From NCBI GenBank assembly GCA_963771295.1, contig CAVYTB010000016.1, positions 183,924 through 247,923 of the forward strand: a stretch of DNA of 64,000 bases, in the 5' to 3' direction. The notes below the pieces were generated by a model. The model saw only the letters and a list, made by a program, of their open reading frames with translations, searched no databases and had not been told where the DNA came from. The stretch is from Acidiferrum sp963771295 (lineage in GTDB: Bacteria > Acidobacteriota > Terriglobia > Acidiferrales > UBA7541). Of this stretch, positions 1 to 8,817 are shown in pieces (within the stretch, counting starts at the first letter, position 1; each line of letters starts with the position of its first letter). A program made the translations under genes and the position numbers.

Positions 1-462
1 TTGCTTTCCCACCAGCAACGCTTCGATGCCGTCGGCGTCGGGCGAAAAATCCAGTTTCCCTGCGGACAACTTCTGCAGCGCCTCATCGCTCTTCTTCTCG
101 CGGTTGACGTCGATGCCCTTCAGCACCACCCCGCGCGCCTGCCCCGCATACGACATCAGCACGGTCTGATAAATCGCTGGCGTCACCGAGCGCACACCCG
201 GTATCTGCTCCAGCCTTTCCGCAAGTTCCTGATAATTGTGGATCCCACCGGAGCCGGGCCGCGTCAATGAAATGTGTGCGGTGACGCCAAGCAAGCGGTC
301 CTGCAGCGTTTCGCGAAAGCCGCTGTTCATCGCCAGCGCAATCACCAGCGTGGCGACACCCGCGGCAACGCCTAGAATCGAAAACAAGGTGACTAATCGC
401 AGGATGGTGGGCCGGTAGGGAGATCGCAAATACCTGCGCGCCACAAACCATTCGAATCCCAT
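1..462 (-). CDS. LolC/LolE-type ABC permease, C-terminus off the window
   Basis: The frame is open from an ATG at 460-462 to the left edge (154 codons visible), so the protein is truncated here by the window and not by mutation. It begins with the short cytosolic segment typical of LolC/LolE permeases (F-x-x-x-R-x-Y-L-R-S, residues 3-14). One membrane helix follows at about 23-45, then the start of the periplasmic MacB-like core, which contains L-x-G-V-T-A-H and the phrase G-V-R-S-V-T-P. Known role of the family: inner-membrane subunit of the lipoprotein-releasing ABC transporter that passes lipoproteins to LolA. It starts 14 bases after the lysS stop, so the two are probably cotranscribed. 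A general FtsX/MacB permease cannot be excluded without the C-terminus. Confidence 0.8.
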   Translation of the reverse strand, partial: MGFEWFVARRYLRSPYRPTILRLVTLFSILGVAAGVATLVIALAMNSGFRETLQDRLLGVTAHISLTRPGSGGIHNYQELAERLEQIPGVRSVTPAIYQTVLMSYAGQARGVVLKGIDVNREKKSDEALQKLSAGKLDFSPDADGIEALLVGKQ

Positions 463-476
463 GCCGCGGGCGCCTC

Positions 477-2039
477 TTACTCTTTCCCGCGTTGCGCTTC
501 GCCTGCCTCTTCCTGGTTGGACTCGGGGCGGAGTTGCGGGAACAGGATAACGTCGCGAATGGAGTGCGAGTCGGTCAGCAGCATGGTCATGCGATCAATT
601 CCCAACCCTTCGCCGGCAGTCGGTGGCAAACCATGGCAGAGCGCGCGGATGTAGTCAGTATCCAATTGCTTGGGAACTTCGTCGCCGCCCTGCGCAATCT
701 GAGCCAGGAATCGGCGCTCCTGCTCGGCCGGGTCGTTGAGCTCAGAGAATCCGTTGGCGATCTCCATGCCTGCCACATAAATCTCGAAACGTTCAGTCAC
801 TGAGGGATCGTCGGGCTTCTGCTTCGAGAGCGGCGAAATCTCAGTGGGAAAATCGTAAAGAATAGTGGGTTGGATTAGGTGCTCCTCGGCAACCGTCTCG
901 AAGAGCAGCCCGGTCCACTCGCCATCGGAGAGCTTGCCTTTCGCCGCGGCATAAGCAGCGTGGTTCGCCTTGGCCCAGGAATTGTACCGCTCGGTGGCTC
1001 GCGGAGCTCCGCCCGGCGAAGCAAGTTCTTCCAGCGTTGGCGCCGGACTTGCGCCTTCCGGCCAGTATTTGATGATGGCCTCGCGCATCGAGAGGCGCTG
1101 CAAATTCCCGAAGTCCAGTTCATCGTCGCCAAATTTCACCTTGGTGCTGCCGGTGATTTCCTTGGCCAGATGCGCGAACAGCTCCTCATTTAGGGTCATC
1201 AGGTCGCTGTAATTGCTGTAGGCCTCGTAGAACTCCAGCATGGTGAACTCAGGGTTGTGCTGCGTGGAGATTCCTTCGTTACGGAAGTTGCGGTTGATTT
1301 CGTAGACGCGATCGAAGCCGCCCACGGTCAGCCTCTTCAAATACAGCTCCGGCGCGATGCGCAGATAAAGGTCCACGTCCAGTGTGTTGTGGTGGGTCAC
1401 GAACGGGCGCGCCGCGGCTCCCCCAGGAATCGGGTGCATCATCGGCGTTTCCACTTCGATATAGCCGCGCGCATTAAAAAATTTTCGCAACTCACTGATC
1501 AGGCGCGCCCGCGTTTGAAATACCTCGCGCGACTTTTCGGTCACGATGAGATCGAGATACCGGTTCCGGTAACGCAACTCGATATCTGACAGCCCATGCC
1601 ATTTTTCCGGCAGCGGCAACAACGCCTTAGTTAGAAAAGACATCTCCTCCACCCAGATCGATAGCTCACCGGTCTTGGTACGGAATAAATGGCCTTTTAC
1701 ACCAACGTGGTCGCCAAGATCGAGCAACTGAAACAATTGGAATCCGCGCTCTCCGACCACGTCCTTTCGCACATAAATCTGGATACGCGCTCCGGATCCT
1801 TGTAAATGCGCGAACCCCGCTTTTCCCATCAGGCGATAAGAAATAATTCGTCCCGCTACGCTCACCTCTTTCTGGTTGGACTCCAATTCGGCCGCTGGTG
1901 TGTCGGAAAAGGCACGAATCAGGTCGGCTGGGCGCTCAGTCCACCGAAATTCTCGCGGATAGGCTTCGTAACCGAGTGCTTGGATCTGCTCCAGTTTCTT
2001 TACGCGTTGTTCAAACTGGTCCTGTGGCTCGAATTGCAA
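477..2039 (-). CDS. lysS: Lysyl-tRNA synthetase, class II
   Basis: 520 residues, normal length for bacterial LysRS. An N-terminal OB-fold (about 58-150, starting V-S-V-A-G-R-I) binds the anticodon. The class II catalytic core follows, with motif 2 near residue 251 (FRNEG then HNPEFTMLE) and motif 3 near 475 (GEGLGIDRMTML). It charges tRNA-Lys with lysine in the cytoplasm. There is an insertion of roughly 45 residues between motifs 2 and 3, rich in Ala and Gly. The chosen start is a TTG preceded at some distance by AGGA; no in-frame ATG lies close upstream. The next gene downstream is the Lol-type permease, an arrangement suggesting one transcript. Confidence 0.96.
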   Translation of the reverse strand: MQFEPQDQFEQRVKKLEQIQALGYEAYPREFRWTERPADLIRAFSDTPAAELESNQKEVSVAGRIISYRLMGKAGFAHLQGSGARIQIYVRKDVVGERGFQLFQLLDLGDHVGVKGHLFRTKTGELSIWVEEMSFLTKALLPLPEKWHGLSDIELRYRNRYLDLIVTEKSREVFQTRARLISELRKFFNARGYIEVETPMMHPIPGGAAARPFVTHHNTLDVDLYLRIAPELYLKRLTVGGFDRVYEINRNFRNEGISTQHNPEFTMLEFYEAYSNYSDLMTLNEELFAHLAKEITGSTKVKFGDDELDFGNLQRLSMREAIIKYWPEGASPAPTLEELASPGGAPRATERYNSWAKANHAAYAAAKGKLSDGEWTGLLFETVAEEHLIQPTILYDFPTEISPLSKQKPDDPSVTERFEIYVAGMEIANGFSELNDPAEQERRFLAQIAQGGDEVPKQLDTDYIRALCHGLPPTAGEGLGIDRMTMLLTDSHSIRDVILFPQLRPESNQEEAGEAQRGKE

Positions 2040-2239
2040 GATTGGGTCTGTCCTTTCATTTTCCCGGCAAAGGGAGTATAGATGCCACGACTCGCGGAGG
2101 GCAAGGAAGCCTGCACATTGCGACGAACCTCCAGGAGTTGTCGAAGTGGATGTAGTAGCGCCTGTTTAGTAATATTCTAATGTTTAAACTCTTTTAGTTT
2201 TGCTATACTTCGCTCACCACTGTTCCCCGGAGGTTCCCC

Positions 2240-2962
2240 TTGACTTCCCACCCAGCTGCGCAACGCGGAGTTTCCGTGTCTAAAGATTGGCGCACTCCTC
2301 TAACCCGCGATAAGTCGCAGGTGTACCTCAGGACGGTCCATCAGCTTGAAACATCGTATTGCATGTTTAGTGTTAACTTGGATGAAGCTCTCGGCATGCG
2401 TCGCGAAGGTCGTCTTGGTGTGGCCCAACAACTTTTAGATGTCGCGCCAGCGTTGTGCCAGAATCTGGCTGTCCCGCTTCTTGGACTAATCCGTGCCCTG
2501 CAGGTCCATTCCCGTCATTTTGGAACCACTCCGAATCTCGCCCCTCTGAATCCGGATCATTTTCAGAATTCCAAAAATCAGCGCTTGGCTCGCTTCAACG
2601 GTTTATTCGGCCGGATTCTCCTCTCGAGCCGGTCGCAATTCCTTTACAAGCTTTCCGCCTTGGCCGAAATGACCGAAGAAATGGCCGAGAATTATGATTC
2701 CGCAGTGCAAACACTGGAGACGGGCTTAACCGCCCGGCCGGATCGCTGCTGGGATGCGCTGGACGCTTCGCACTACGACTTGAATACCTGCCTTCGCGAA
2801 TCCGTCGTAATTTTGCAGTGTTTTCTCCATGCCTTGCCTGATGACCAACTGCTCGAATTCCAGGCTTCCTTGAACGAACACGTGGTTGCTTCCCCGGACC
2901 GCTTTGCCGTGCGCGTCCGGCATCTTGCCCATAGACGGTTAACGCTGATCAAGGGACAATAG
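2240..2962 (+). CDS. Hypothetical protein, 240 residues
   Basis: Not recognised. The TTG start is supported by a GGAGG ribosome site seven bases upstream. The protein is soluble, with no signal peptide or membrane helix, and looks mostly helical. It contains a stretch L-Y-K-L-S-A-L-A-E-M-T-E-E-M-A near the middle, two Cys in the C-terminal third, and a basic end (R-H-L-A-H-R-R-L-T-L). It stands alone between divergent lysS and the sigma-factor cassette. Codon use and the clean ribosome site argue it is a real gene. A TATACT -10-like element lies about 30 bases upstream, but no convincing -35 was seen. Confidence 0.7.
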   Translation: MTSHPAAQRGVSVSKDWRTPLTRDKSQVYLRTVHQLETSYCMFSVNLDEALGMRREGRLGVAQQLLDVAPALCQNLAVPLLGLIRALQVHSRHFGTTPNLAPLNPDHFQNSKNQRLARFNGLFGRILLSSRSQFLYKLSALAEMTEEMAENYDSAVQTLETGLTARPDRCWDALDASHYDLNTCLRESVVILQCFLHALPDDQLLEFQASLNEHVVASPDRFAVRVRHLAHRRLTLIKGQ

Positions 2963-3026
2963 GCTCACCTGCGGGCCGCGATCGCCCATGCAACCTATGG
3001 AGGGTTTGCGCCTTCTATAGCTGATT

Positions 3027-3755
3027 ATGTGCGCCTCTTCCGCCATCGCAGGGACAACTCTTGGAGGTATCCGGCGCATCAGAAGTACCAGTAGCGCCGC
3101 GATTGGACAGTTGGCCCGACAACGACCAACCGAACCGGTTGCGTGGACTGAAGCGGAAGCCATCCGCCGTGCTCAGGCAGGAGACGCAGCGGCTTTCGAG
3201 CATCTTTTTCAGCTTCACAGCCGCAGGGTTTACGCCTTATGCCTTCGCATGGTGGGGAATCCCGCCGATGCGGAAGATTTGGCCCAAGAAGCTTTTCTCC
3301 AACTTTTCCGCAAAATAGCGACGTTTCGCGGCGAATCGGCTTTTTCCACTTGGCTGCATCGCATGACCGTGAACGTGGTGTTGATGCGCCTGCGGAAGAA
3401 ATCGCTTCCCACGGATTCGCTGGAAGAATCGCTGGAGCCCGATTCGGAGAATTCCGGCCCTAAACGGGACGTGGGTGCTCCAGATTTGCGGCTCTCCGGT
3501 GCAGTCGATAGGGTGAACCTCGAGCGCTCCATCGAGAAACTGCCACCGGGTTATCGCACCGTTTTCATGCTCCACGACGTTCAGGGGTATGAGCACAATG
3601 AGATTGCGGACATCATGGGATGTTCGGTAGGAAATTCGAAATCGCAGTTGCATAAGGCGCGCACGCGCCTGCGTGAACTTCTCCAGGAAGAAATCCGGGA
3701 GCAGGCTCGCCAGGAACGTCACGCCGCGAAAGCACCGTCCGGACCTTCAGATTGA
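3027..3755 (+). CDS. ECF-type RNA polymerase sigma factor
   Basis: Sigma-70 family factor of the ECF type. Region 2 spans about 50-118 and includes the core-binding signature DAEDLAQEAF near residue 81 and the -10 recognition part F-S-T-W-L-H-R. Region 4 spans about 168-220 (LPPGYRTVFMLHDVQGYEHNEIA) and recognises the -35 element. It would redirect RNA polymerase in response to an envelope or stress signal. The first 45 or so residues have no family match and the ATG at 3027 lacks a clear ribosome site, so the true start may lie further in. A zinc-finger anti-sigma gene follows 99 bases downstream, the usual partner arrangement. Confidence 0.92.
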   Translation: MCASSAIAGTTLGGIRRIRSTSSAAIGQLARQRPTEPVAWTEAEAIRRAQAGDAAAFEHLFQLHSRRVYALCLRMVGNPADAEDLAQEAFLQLFRKIATFRGESAFSTWLHRMTVNVVLMRLRKKSLPTDSLEESLEPDSENSGPKRDVGAPDLRLSGAVDRVNLERSIEKLPPGYRTVFMLHDVQGYEHNEIADIMGCSVGNSKSQLHKARTRLRELLQEEIREQARQERHAAKAPSGPSD

Positions 3756-3854
3756 GCTACTATGAGGTTCAGCCGGGGTTTTCACACGCTGCACGGTTTC
3801 GAAAGAGATTGACTGGGCGAGCCAACCAGGAGCGCTCCCGTCGGAGTCAGGTGT

Positions 3855-4664
3855 ATGCAGTGTAAAGATTTTGAGGCTGTGTTGGAACAAGAAGGGCTCC
3901 ACCCGCTTCCGTTGGCGGCCAGATCGCATCTCGCCGAATGTTCGGCTTGCCAGAATTTATTCGCGGATCTTAGCGTCATCGTTTCTACCGCCAAGGTACT
4001 TCCCGCCGAAGTTGATCCACCGCAACGCTTGTGGGTTTCCCTGCGCGCGCAGATGGAGGCCGAAGGACTGATCAAGCAGACCGCGCCCGTCTACGTGGAA
4101 AAAGCAGCGTGGTGGCAAGGGCTGTCAAGTCTATTTAGGCCACGCGTTCTGGCTACAGCAGGCGCTGGGCTTGCGCTGGCATTTGCAGCTTTTCTCACCG
4201 TTCATAGAAATCCAGGAACTGCCACAAAAACGAATTCACCTGCGCCTGTAGCTGTGGCTCAGGTACCAACGTCCGCACAACCCGTGGCAACGCAACCCAG
4301 TTCAGCTCCTTCCGTCCCCGCGCCGCAAGTGACGGCAAGCGCCAAATCTCCCGCGAATCCAGTCCCGGCAACATCTCGCGGCCTGAAGCCGTCGCCTTCA
4401 GATTCCCTTTACGGTGCTGGTACCTTGGTCGGAACGCAAGGTTCCGAACAATTTCCGGCCGGTGCATCGCTTCGCGGCAGTGTCGAAGCCGATGCCTCGT
4501 TGCGCGACAATCTGCGCGTCATCAACGGGGTCATTGCCGAATGTCAGAAGCATTTGAAGAAGCATCCCAATGATGAACTGGCTCGCGAATATCTTGCGAG
4601 CGCTTACCAGCAAAAGGCACAATTGGTTGCCGCGATATTGGATAGTGGAAGGAGCGAGCAGTGA
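3855..4664 (+). CDS. Zinc-finger anti-sigma factor, membrane anchored
   Basis: The N-terminal zinc-binding anti-sigma domain has C3, then H25-x3-C29-x2-C32, the classic zf-HC2 spacing. One membrane helix lies at about 96-114. A long Ala/Pro/Ser/Thr-rich linker (about 120-190) precedes a C-terminal helical segment with Y-L-A-S-A-Y-Q-Q-K. The family binds its sigma factor on the cytoplasmic side and releases it on a periplasmic signal; the sigma factor encoded just upstream is the obvious partner. The stop codon overlaps the start of the next gene by four bases (GTGA), so this gene and the DUF4097 gene are translationally coupled. Confidence 0.85.
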   Translation: MQCKDFEAVLEQEGLHPLPLAARSHLAECSACQNLFADLSVIVSTAKVLPAEVDPPQRLWVSLRAQMEAEGLIKQTAPVYVEKAAWWQGLSSLFRPRVLATAGAGLALAFAAFLTVHRNPGTATKTNSPAPVAVAQVPTSAQPVATQPSSAPSVPAPQVTASAKSPANPVPATSRGLKPSPSDSLYGAGTLVGTQGSEQFPAGASLRGSVEADASLRDNLRVINGVIAECQKHLKKHPNDELAREYLASAYQQKAQLVAAILDSGRSEQ

Positions 4665-5551
4665 TCCCCCATCCCGAAATCAACGACCGCACTGTCTTAT
4701 CCGCAGTAGCATCCGCCATCTTCTTTTGCGCCGCTGCCTCGGCGGTGGTTGCAGCTCCTCCGGAACACAAAGAACAGCATTTCGCGGTGAAGGGCCGGCC
4801 CACGGTAGTGCTGCAAAATATCGTGGATGGACGCATCGAGGTAAAGTCCTCGAAAAACGCGGAAGTGGTGGTTGTCAGTACGTCCTCACCCGAGAAAGTC
4901 GCCATCGATCTGGAGCAGGTGGGCGACCGCATCGATATCAGCGCTACGGGCCTGGTGAATTCCACGCAGCCTCATGAAGTGGAAGCGAACTTCATTTTGA
5001 CCGTTCCGGAAGAGACCGAACTTCAGCTGAAGACCCAAAGCGGCTTGATTTACGTCGAACAAGTGAACGGCGACATGCAACTAGAAAGTGTTGCCGGCGA
5101 CGTGAATCTCAAGGAAGTGTCGGGTTACATCATCGTGAAAACCACCGGCGGATCTTTGAAGTGCACGCAATGCGCCGGCAAGCTCGACTTTGCTTCCATC
5201 GGCGGTGGCGCTCAAGTTCTGCAGTCGTCGCTCATGAGAATTAACCTAATGACCACCACGGGAAATCTTCTTTACGATGGCGATTTCGTCCGCACCGGCA
5301 TCTACACCATGAAGAGCACCAGGGGTTCCGTCGAAGTGCATTTCTCTCCCACCGATTCTTTAGACGTTGACGCGCGATCCTCTACCGGCACGGTGGACAA
5401 TCAGGCCGCCGAATTCCTTAGACCTGACGCCCACGGTCCTCACCATTCCCGTAACCGCGGAAACGGTTTCTTCGGCACCGTTGGCCAGGGACTCGCCAAA
5501 GTCGAACTCTCCTCCTACAGTGGTACAATCCGAATTCTGAAGCGTCCCTAA
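4661..5551 (+). CDS. Secreted DUF4097-type beta-repeat protein
   Basis: 296 residues with an N-terminal signal peptide (hydrophobic 13-31, ending A-A-P). The rest is a run of short beta repeats of the DUF4097/putative-adhesin kind, with recurring G-x-I-x-V-x-x and T-x-x-G-x-L units between about 45 and 250. Such proteins are expected in the periplasm or cell surface; their molecular function is unknown. A GTG start overlaps the anti-sigma stop, so this is the third gene of the sigma/anti-sigma cassette and may sense or answer the envelope signal. That role is inferred from position only. Confidence 0.8.
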   Translation: MIPHPEINDRTVLSAVASAIFFCAAASAVVAAPPEHKEQHFAVKGRPTVVLQNIVDGRIEVKSSKNAEVVVVSTSSPEKVAIDLEQVGDRIDISATGLVNSTQPHEVEANFILTVPEETELQLKTQSGLIYVEQVNGDMQLESVAGDVNLKEVSGYIIVKTTGGSLKCTQCAGKLDFASIGGGAQVLQSSLMRINLMTTTGNLLYDGDFVRTGIYTMKSTRGSVEVHFSPTDSLDVDARSSTGTVDNQAAEFLRPDAHGPHHSRNRGNGFFGTVGQGLAKVELSSYSGTIRILKRP

Positions 5552-5569
5552 TCGGCGCTTTCCCGAATC

Positions 5570-6172
5570 GTGAGTCAAACTTTTATCCCACGCGGCCCTG
5601 CGCCGCGAACTCCTTTACTTTGCCTCGCCGGATTCATGGGTTCCGGCAAGAGCACCATTGGCTCTCGCCTGGCTCAGCAACTTGGCTGGCGGTTCGTTGA
5701 CCTCGACGAAAAGATCGAGGCTGCCTCTGGCATCACCATTCCGCAATTCTTTGAACGACATGGCGAACCGGCTTTTCGCCAGCTGGAAGCCGAACAGCTT
5801 CGCGCTGCTCTGGGCCGCGCCCTGGAACGCCAAGAACCTACCATCTTCGCTCTCGGCGGGGGCACCTATGCGCAACCGGGTGCGCCCGAATTTCTGCGCA
5901 ATTCCGGCGTTCCGGTCCTGTGGCTCGATTCGCCTATCGACGTTCTCCTTTCGCGTTGCATGACCATGACCGGTCGCCCACTTTTCCGCGACGAAGCCAG
6001 TTTCCGCGCGCTCCACGCCCAGCGGATCGCCTCTTACCAGCTCGCGGACTTTCGTGTGGACAGTTCCGGGGACCCGACAGATGTAGTCGCAGAAATTCTT
6101 CGTCGCGGAATCGTATCCTTTCCTGGACATGATCCGGAACCCGATTTGGCTGTGGAAAAACCGCGTTCCTGA
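5570..6172 (+). CDS. aroK: Shikimate kinase
   Basis: 200 residues. The P-loop is G-F-M-G-S-G-K-S near residues 21-28, followed by the shikimate-binding D-L-D-E (about 44-47), an F-F-E-x-x-G-E-x-x-F-R segment, the G-G-G-T substrate motif (about 97-100) and the lid-region T-G-R-P-L (about 137-141). It phosphorylates shikimate at the 3-hydroxyl using ATP in the chorismate pathway, in the cytoplasm. The GTG start lies 18 bases after the DUF4097 stop, so it could ride on the same transcript. The C-terminus has a short extension after the last family element. No other aromatic-pathway gene is nearby. Confidence 0.93.
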   Translation: MSQTFIPRGPAPRTPLLCLAGFMGSGKSTIGSRLAQQLGWRFVDLDEKIEAASGITIPQFFERHGEPAFRQLEAEQLRAALGRALERQEPTIFALGGGTYAQPGAPEFLRNSGVPVLWLDSPIDVLLSRCMTMTGRPLFRDEASFRALHAQRIASYQLADFRVDSSGDPTDVVAEILRRGIVSFPGHDPEPDLAVEKPRS

Positions 6173-6183
6173 GGGGGAATCTT

Positions 6184-6912
6184 ATGCGGAATATTGCAAA
6201 GCTACGACGCAGCGCCTTTTATCCAACTGCGCTTCTGTTATCGGTGATCGCTTTCGCACTTCTGGCGGCCGCTGCCCAAAAGAAGGGCGCTGCCGGCGCC
6301 TTGTTTGCACCGGAAAAAGGCAAGTTCAACATTCTGCTCGATGGCAAGTCCGTCGGACACGAGGATTTTGAAATCGCGGCATCAGGAGGCGGTTGGACGG
6401 CCCGCGGCACCAGTTCCATGAAGCCACCGCAAGGCCCGCCTTCCACCGTCACCGGCACCCTTACTCTGCAGCCCGACGGTGTGCCCATGACTTACGACTG
6501 GAGTTCGCAGGCCGAAAAATCTAGCTCCGCGCATGTGCTGTTCGCTAACGGCATCGCGAAGATGACTCTGCAACTGCAGGGCGCGCGGCCCTTCGAACAG
6601 GATCTGTCGTTCTCTTCCCCGCTAATCGTTGTGCTCGACAATAATCTTTATCATCAGTATGCCGTTCTGGCCCGGTTGTACGACTGGTCCAAGCGCGGCA
6701 CGCAGTCCTTCCCGGTCCTGATTCCGCAGGAACTTACGCCCGGCACAATTACGGTCGACTCGGTTGGTTCAATCAGCGCCGACGGAAAATCGTTCGAGGG
6801 ATTAAAAGTCGTCACCAACGATCTGGAAATTGCGTTGTATCTCGACAGCAGCAACCACCACCTGATGCGCATGGAAGTCCTTGCGGCCAAGGTCTCTGTC
6901 GTCCGCGAGTAG
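6184..6912 (+). CDS. Secreted hypothetical protein (possibly DUF6134-like)
   Basis: 242 residues. The ATG has a strong GGGGGAA ribosome site four bases upstream. A signal peptide covers about 1-31 (hydrophobic core A-L-L-L-S-V-I-A-F-A-L-L, then A-A-A). The mature part is predicted to be beta-rich, with pairs such as F-N-I-L-L-D-G-K-S-V-G-H-E and L-T-L-Q-P-D-G-V-P-M-T-Y. This resembles the DUF6134-type periplasmic proteins, but the match is by eye and weak. It lies 12 bases after aroK and ends before a terminator that serves the opposite strand. Confidence 0.75.
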   Translation: MRNIAKLRRSAFYPTALLLSVIAFALLAAAAQKKGAAGALFAPEKGKFNILLDGKSVGHEDFEIAASGGGWTARGTSSMKPPQGPPSTVTGTLTLQPDGVPMTYDWSSQAEKSSSAHVLFANGIAKMTLQLQGARPFEQDLSFSSPLIVVLDNNLYHQYAVLARLYDWSKRGTQSFPVLIPQELTPGTITVDSVGSISADGKSFEGLKVVTNDLEIALYLDSSNHHLMRMEVLAAKVSVVRE

Positions 6913-6953
6913 TCAGTCGACGTTCGTACGCAATACTCGCGAACACAAGAAAA

Positions 6954-6982
6954 GAGCGGCGTTCCCCTCAGAAACGCCGCTC
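6954..6982 (-). terminator. Rho-independent terminator of the XRE gene
   Basis: Perfect 10-bp stem, GAGCGGCGTT (6954-6963) with AACGCCGCTC (6973-6982) and a 9-base loop. Read on the minus strand the stem is followed by TTTTCTTG, the expected U-tract. It sits 28 bases beyond the stop of the regulator at 7011. On the plus strand the T-rich tract comes only later, so termination from that side would be weaker. Confidence 0.85.
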
Positions 6983-7010
6983 CGACAAAGTCTCCTTTTC
7001 CAAGCTGCTC

Positions 7011-7766
7011 TTAGCGTGCCAACGGCCGCTGGAATACGGGAGCCCCTGGACGCCGCAGCGAATAGCCCTGCGGATCATGGGCGTGAGCGGGTACGAGCCC
7101 ATTCGAATGGCTGGCGTGTCCGATATGCCCGTTCTGCCCGTTGCCATTCGCCGGCGCGGGCTGCGGCAGCCGGGCCGGGTTACCGATAGGGCGCAGCGTG
7201 ATGGGCGCAGCGTTCACGTGATCGCTGATCGCCTGCAAGCGCTTCAGAATGGACTGCCACTGTTCCCAATCCAACTGGCGCAGGAACGGCCGCAATCCCT
7301 GGATGAATGGATCTTCCAGTAACGCTTCGCCGTCCGATTCCGGAATGAAGAACCGGTTAAGCCCGACGTTCAGTGCTTCGGAGATTTTTTCCAGCGTGCC
7401 GAGGCTCGGCGTCATCTGTCCACTCTCAATGCGTGATAGATACGAGCGGCTGACTTTCGAACGCGCCTGCAACTGGCTCTGTGTCATCGTCCTCGACTCA
7501 CGTAGTTGGCGAATCCGTTGGCCGATGTTCTCCACCGTCTCCTGATTCGCGAACTTGGTAGCCACTGCCTCGGGCACCGCTTGTTCTTCCTGCGGCACCT
7601 CCTGCGGAATTAGATACTCCATCCGCTGGGGCAGTGCCCGAACGCAGCGTCGGCAGTTGCCGGTGCGCGTCCGGTACTGGACAAGTCCACATGTTTTGCA
7701 GCGAATGACTTCCCTATCCATTTCTAACGAATTCATAGTGGTCTCTTTTTCCATATGTGCCGACAC
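7011..7766 (-). CDS. XRE-family regulator with N-terminal zinc ribbon
   Basis: 251 residues. An N-terminal zinc-ribbon candidate has C23-x2-C26 and C38-x2-C41. The central helix-turn-helix of the Cro/CI type lies at about 82-136 (M-T-Q-S-Q-L-Q-A-R-S-K-V-S-R-S-Y-L-S-R-I). A middle region with F-I-P-E-S-D-G follows, then a low-complexity tail rich in Asn, Gly and His (about 200-235). The GTG start at 7766 has AGGAG five bases upstream; an ATG four codons later is the alternative. It should bind DNA as a dimer. It is transcribed away from the HD gene with a long shared intergenic region, so it may control that region. The target and ligand are unknown. Confidence 0.85.
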   Translation of the reverse strand: MSAHMEKETTMNSLEMDREVIRCKTCGLVQYRTRTGNCRRCVRALPQRMEYLIPQEVPQEEQAVPEAVATKFANQETVENIGQRIRQLRESRTMTQSQLQARSKVSRSYLSRIESGQMTPSLGTLEKISEALNVGLNRFFIPESDGEALLEDPFIQGLRPFLRQLDWEQWQSILKRLQAISDHVNAAPITLRPIGNPARLPQPAPANGNGQNGHIGHASHSNGLVPAHAHDPQGYSLRRPGAPVFQRPLAR

Positions 7767-8183
7767 CGGGACTCCTCGCTGACTATTATTTTTTCCGGCG
7801 TGCGGATAGGAGGGAACGTCGGAACGTTCTCGGGGGGAAGGCAGTTACTGGCGCGACTGGAGTTTCGCTTGGATGGCTATACAGTGTCAAGGGTATTTTT
7901 GAAAAATATCGGAGGGCAACGGCCGAAATCGTCCCTGTTTACGCCATGTTTTCGCCTGTACGGCCGGACGGGTGCGCGGCAGAATATCTGCCCGTTGCGC
8001 TCACGCTTCAGCAACCATCTACAGGTTGTGCTTTGGTTGCTCTCTGGTGGGGCTTTTCGTTTCGGCACATTTGCCCCATTTGCGATGCACAATACCGGAG
8101 CACCTTTCTCTTCCCTCCGAACACCAGCGCGTCCGTTGTACGATATCGGCTCTGTTCTTGATCTCAACCACGAGGGAACTGCC
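7767..8183. other. Divergent intergenic region with palindromes
   Basis: A 417-base stretch without a convincing gene, between the XRE regulator and the HD protein. A long plus-strand frame crosses it, but codon use is poor until the ATG at 8184. It contains a tandem GGAACGT pair (7813-7819 and 7821-7827) beside the palindrome GAACGTTC (7822-7829), and a perfect 7-1-7 palindrome TATTTTTgAAAAATA (7894-7908). Either could be an operator for the neighbouring regulator; this is inference only. Confidence 0.4.
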
Positions 8184-8765
8184 ATGCCGTCCCGCGAAGA
8201 TGCCTGGAATCTGCTCTGCGAATACACACAGTCGGAAAGTTTGCGCAAACATATGCTGGCCGTGGAGGCTTGCGTCCGGGCATACGCCCGCAAGCACGGC
8301 GCCGACGAGAACGCCTGGGGCATCGCCGCCCTTCTGCACGACTTCGATTACGAGCGCTGGCCCAATAATGACCATGCGCCCGACCGCGAGCACCCCGCCG
8401 AAGGAGCCAAGATCTTGCGCGAGCACGGCTACCCGGAAGAGCTGGTCCGCGCCATCCTTTCTCACGCCGACTATTCCGGCGTTGCGCGGCAATCTCTGCT
8501 GGAGCACACGCTCTTCGCTTGCGACGAGCTTGCCGGATTTCTCACTGCCTGCTCCTACGTGCGCCCCTCGAAAAGCATCCTTGATCTGGAAGTAAGCTCG
8601 GTAAAGAAGCGCATGAAGGACAAAGCGTTTGCTCGCGGCGTCAGCCGGGAAGACGTCATTAAAGGCGCTGAGGAACTTGGCGTGCCCCTCGACGAACACC
8701 TCGCCTTCTGTATTGCCGCGATGCGCGAAAACGCCGACGCCCTCGGGCTGCGAGGTTCACTCTGA
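8184..8765 (+). CDS. HD-domain phosphohydrolase-like protein
   Basis: 193 residues from the ATG at 8184, which has GAGGGA six bases upstream. The HD metal site is visible: H23, the H52-D53 pair in A-L-L-H-D-F-D-Y, a further H in N-D-H-A-P-D, and H-A-D-Y near residue 100. HD proteins of this single-domain kind hydrolyse phosphate esters of nucleotides or nucleotide-like substrates. The exact substrate cannot be told. The protein is cytoplasmic. The frame extends some 140 codons upstream, but that part has no ribosome site and no family match, so I exclude it. Confidence 0.85.
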   Translation: MPSREDAWNLLCEYTQSESLRKHMLAVEACVRAYARKHGADENAWGIAALLHDFDYERWPNNDHAPDREHPAEGAKILREHGYPEELVRAILSHADYSGVARQSLLEHTLFACDELAGFLTACSYVRPSKSILDLEVSSVKKRMKDKAFARGVSREDVIKGAEELGVPLDEHLAFCIAAMRENADALGLRGSL

Positions 8766-8817
8766 TAAAGATTTTGCTTGTTGTGACGGCTAGAAGTAGC
8801 GCCGGCGTTGCCGAACG

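Noticed and set aside
3237..3722. 161-codon frame antisense to the sigma factor
   Set aside because: Mirror frame with no recognisable features.
7755..8183. In-frame extension upstream of the HD gene
   Set aside because: No ribosome site and no family match; the ATG at 8184 has a good site.
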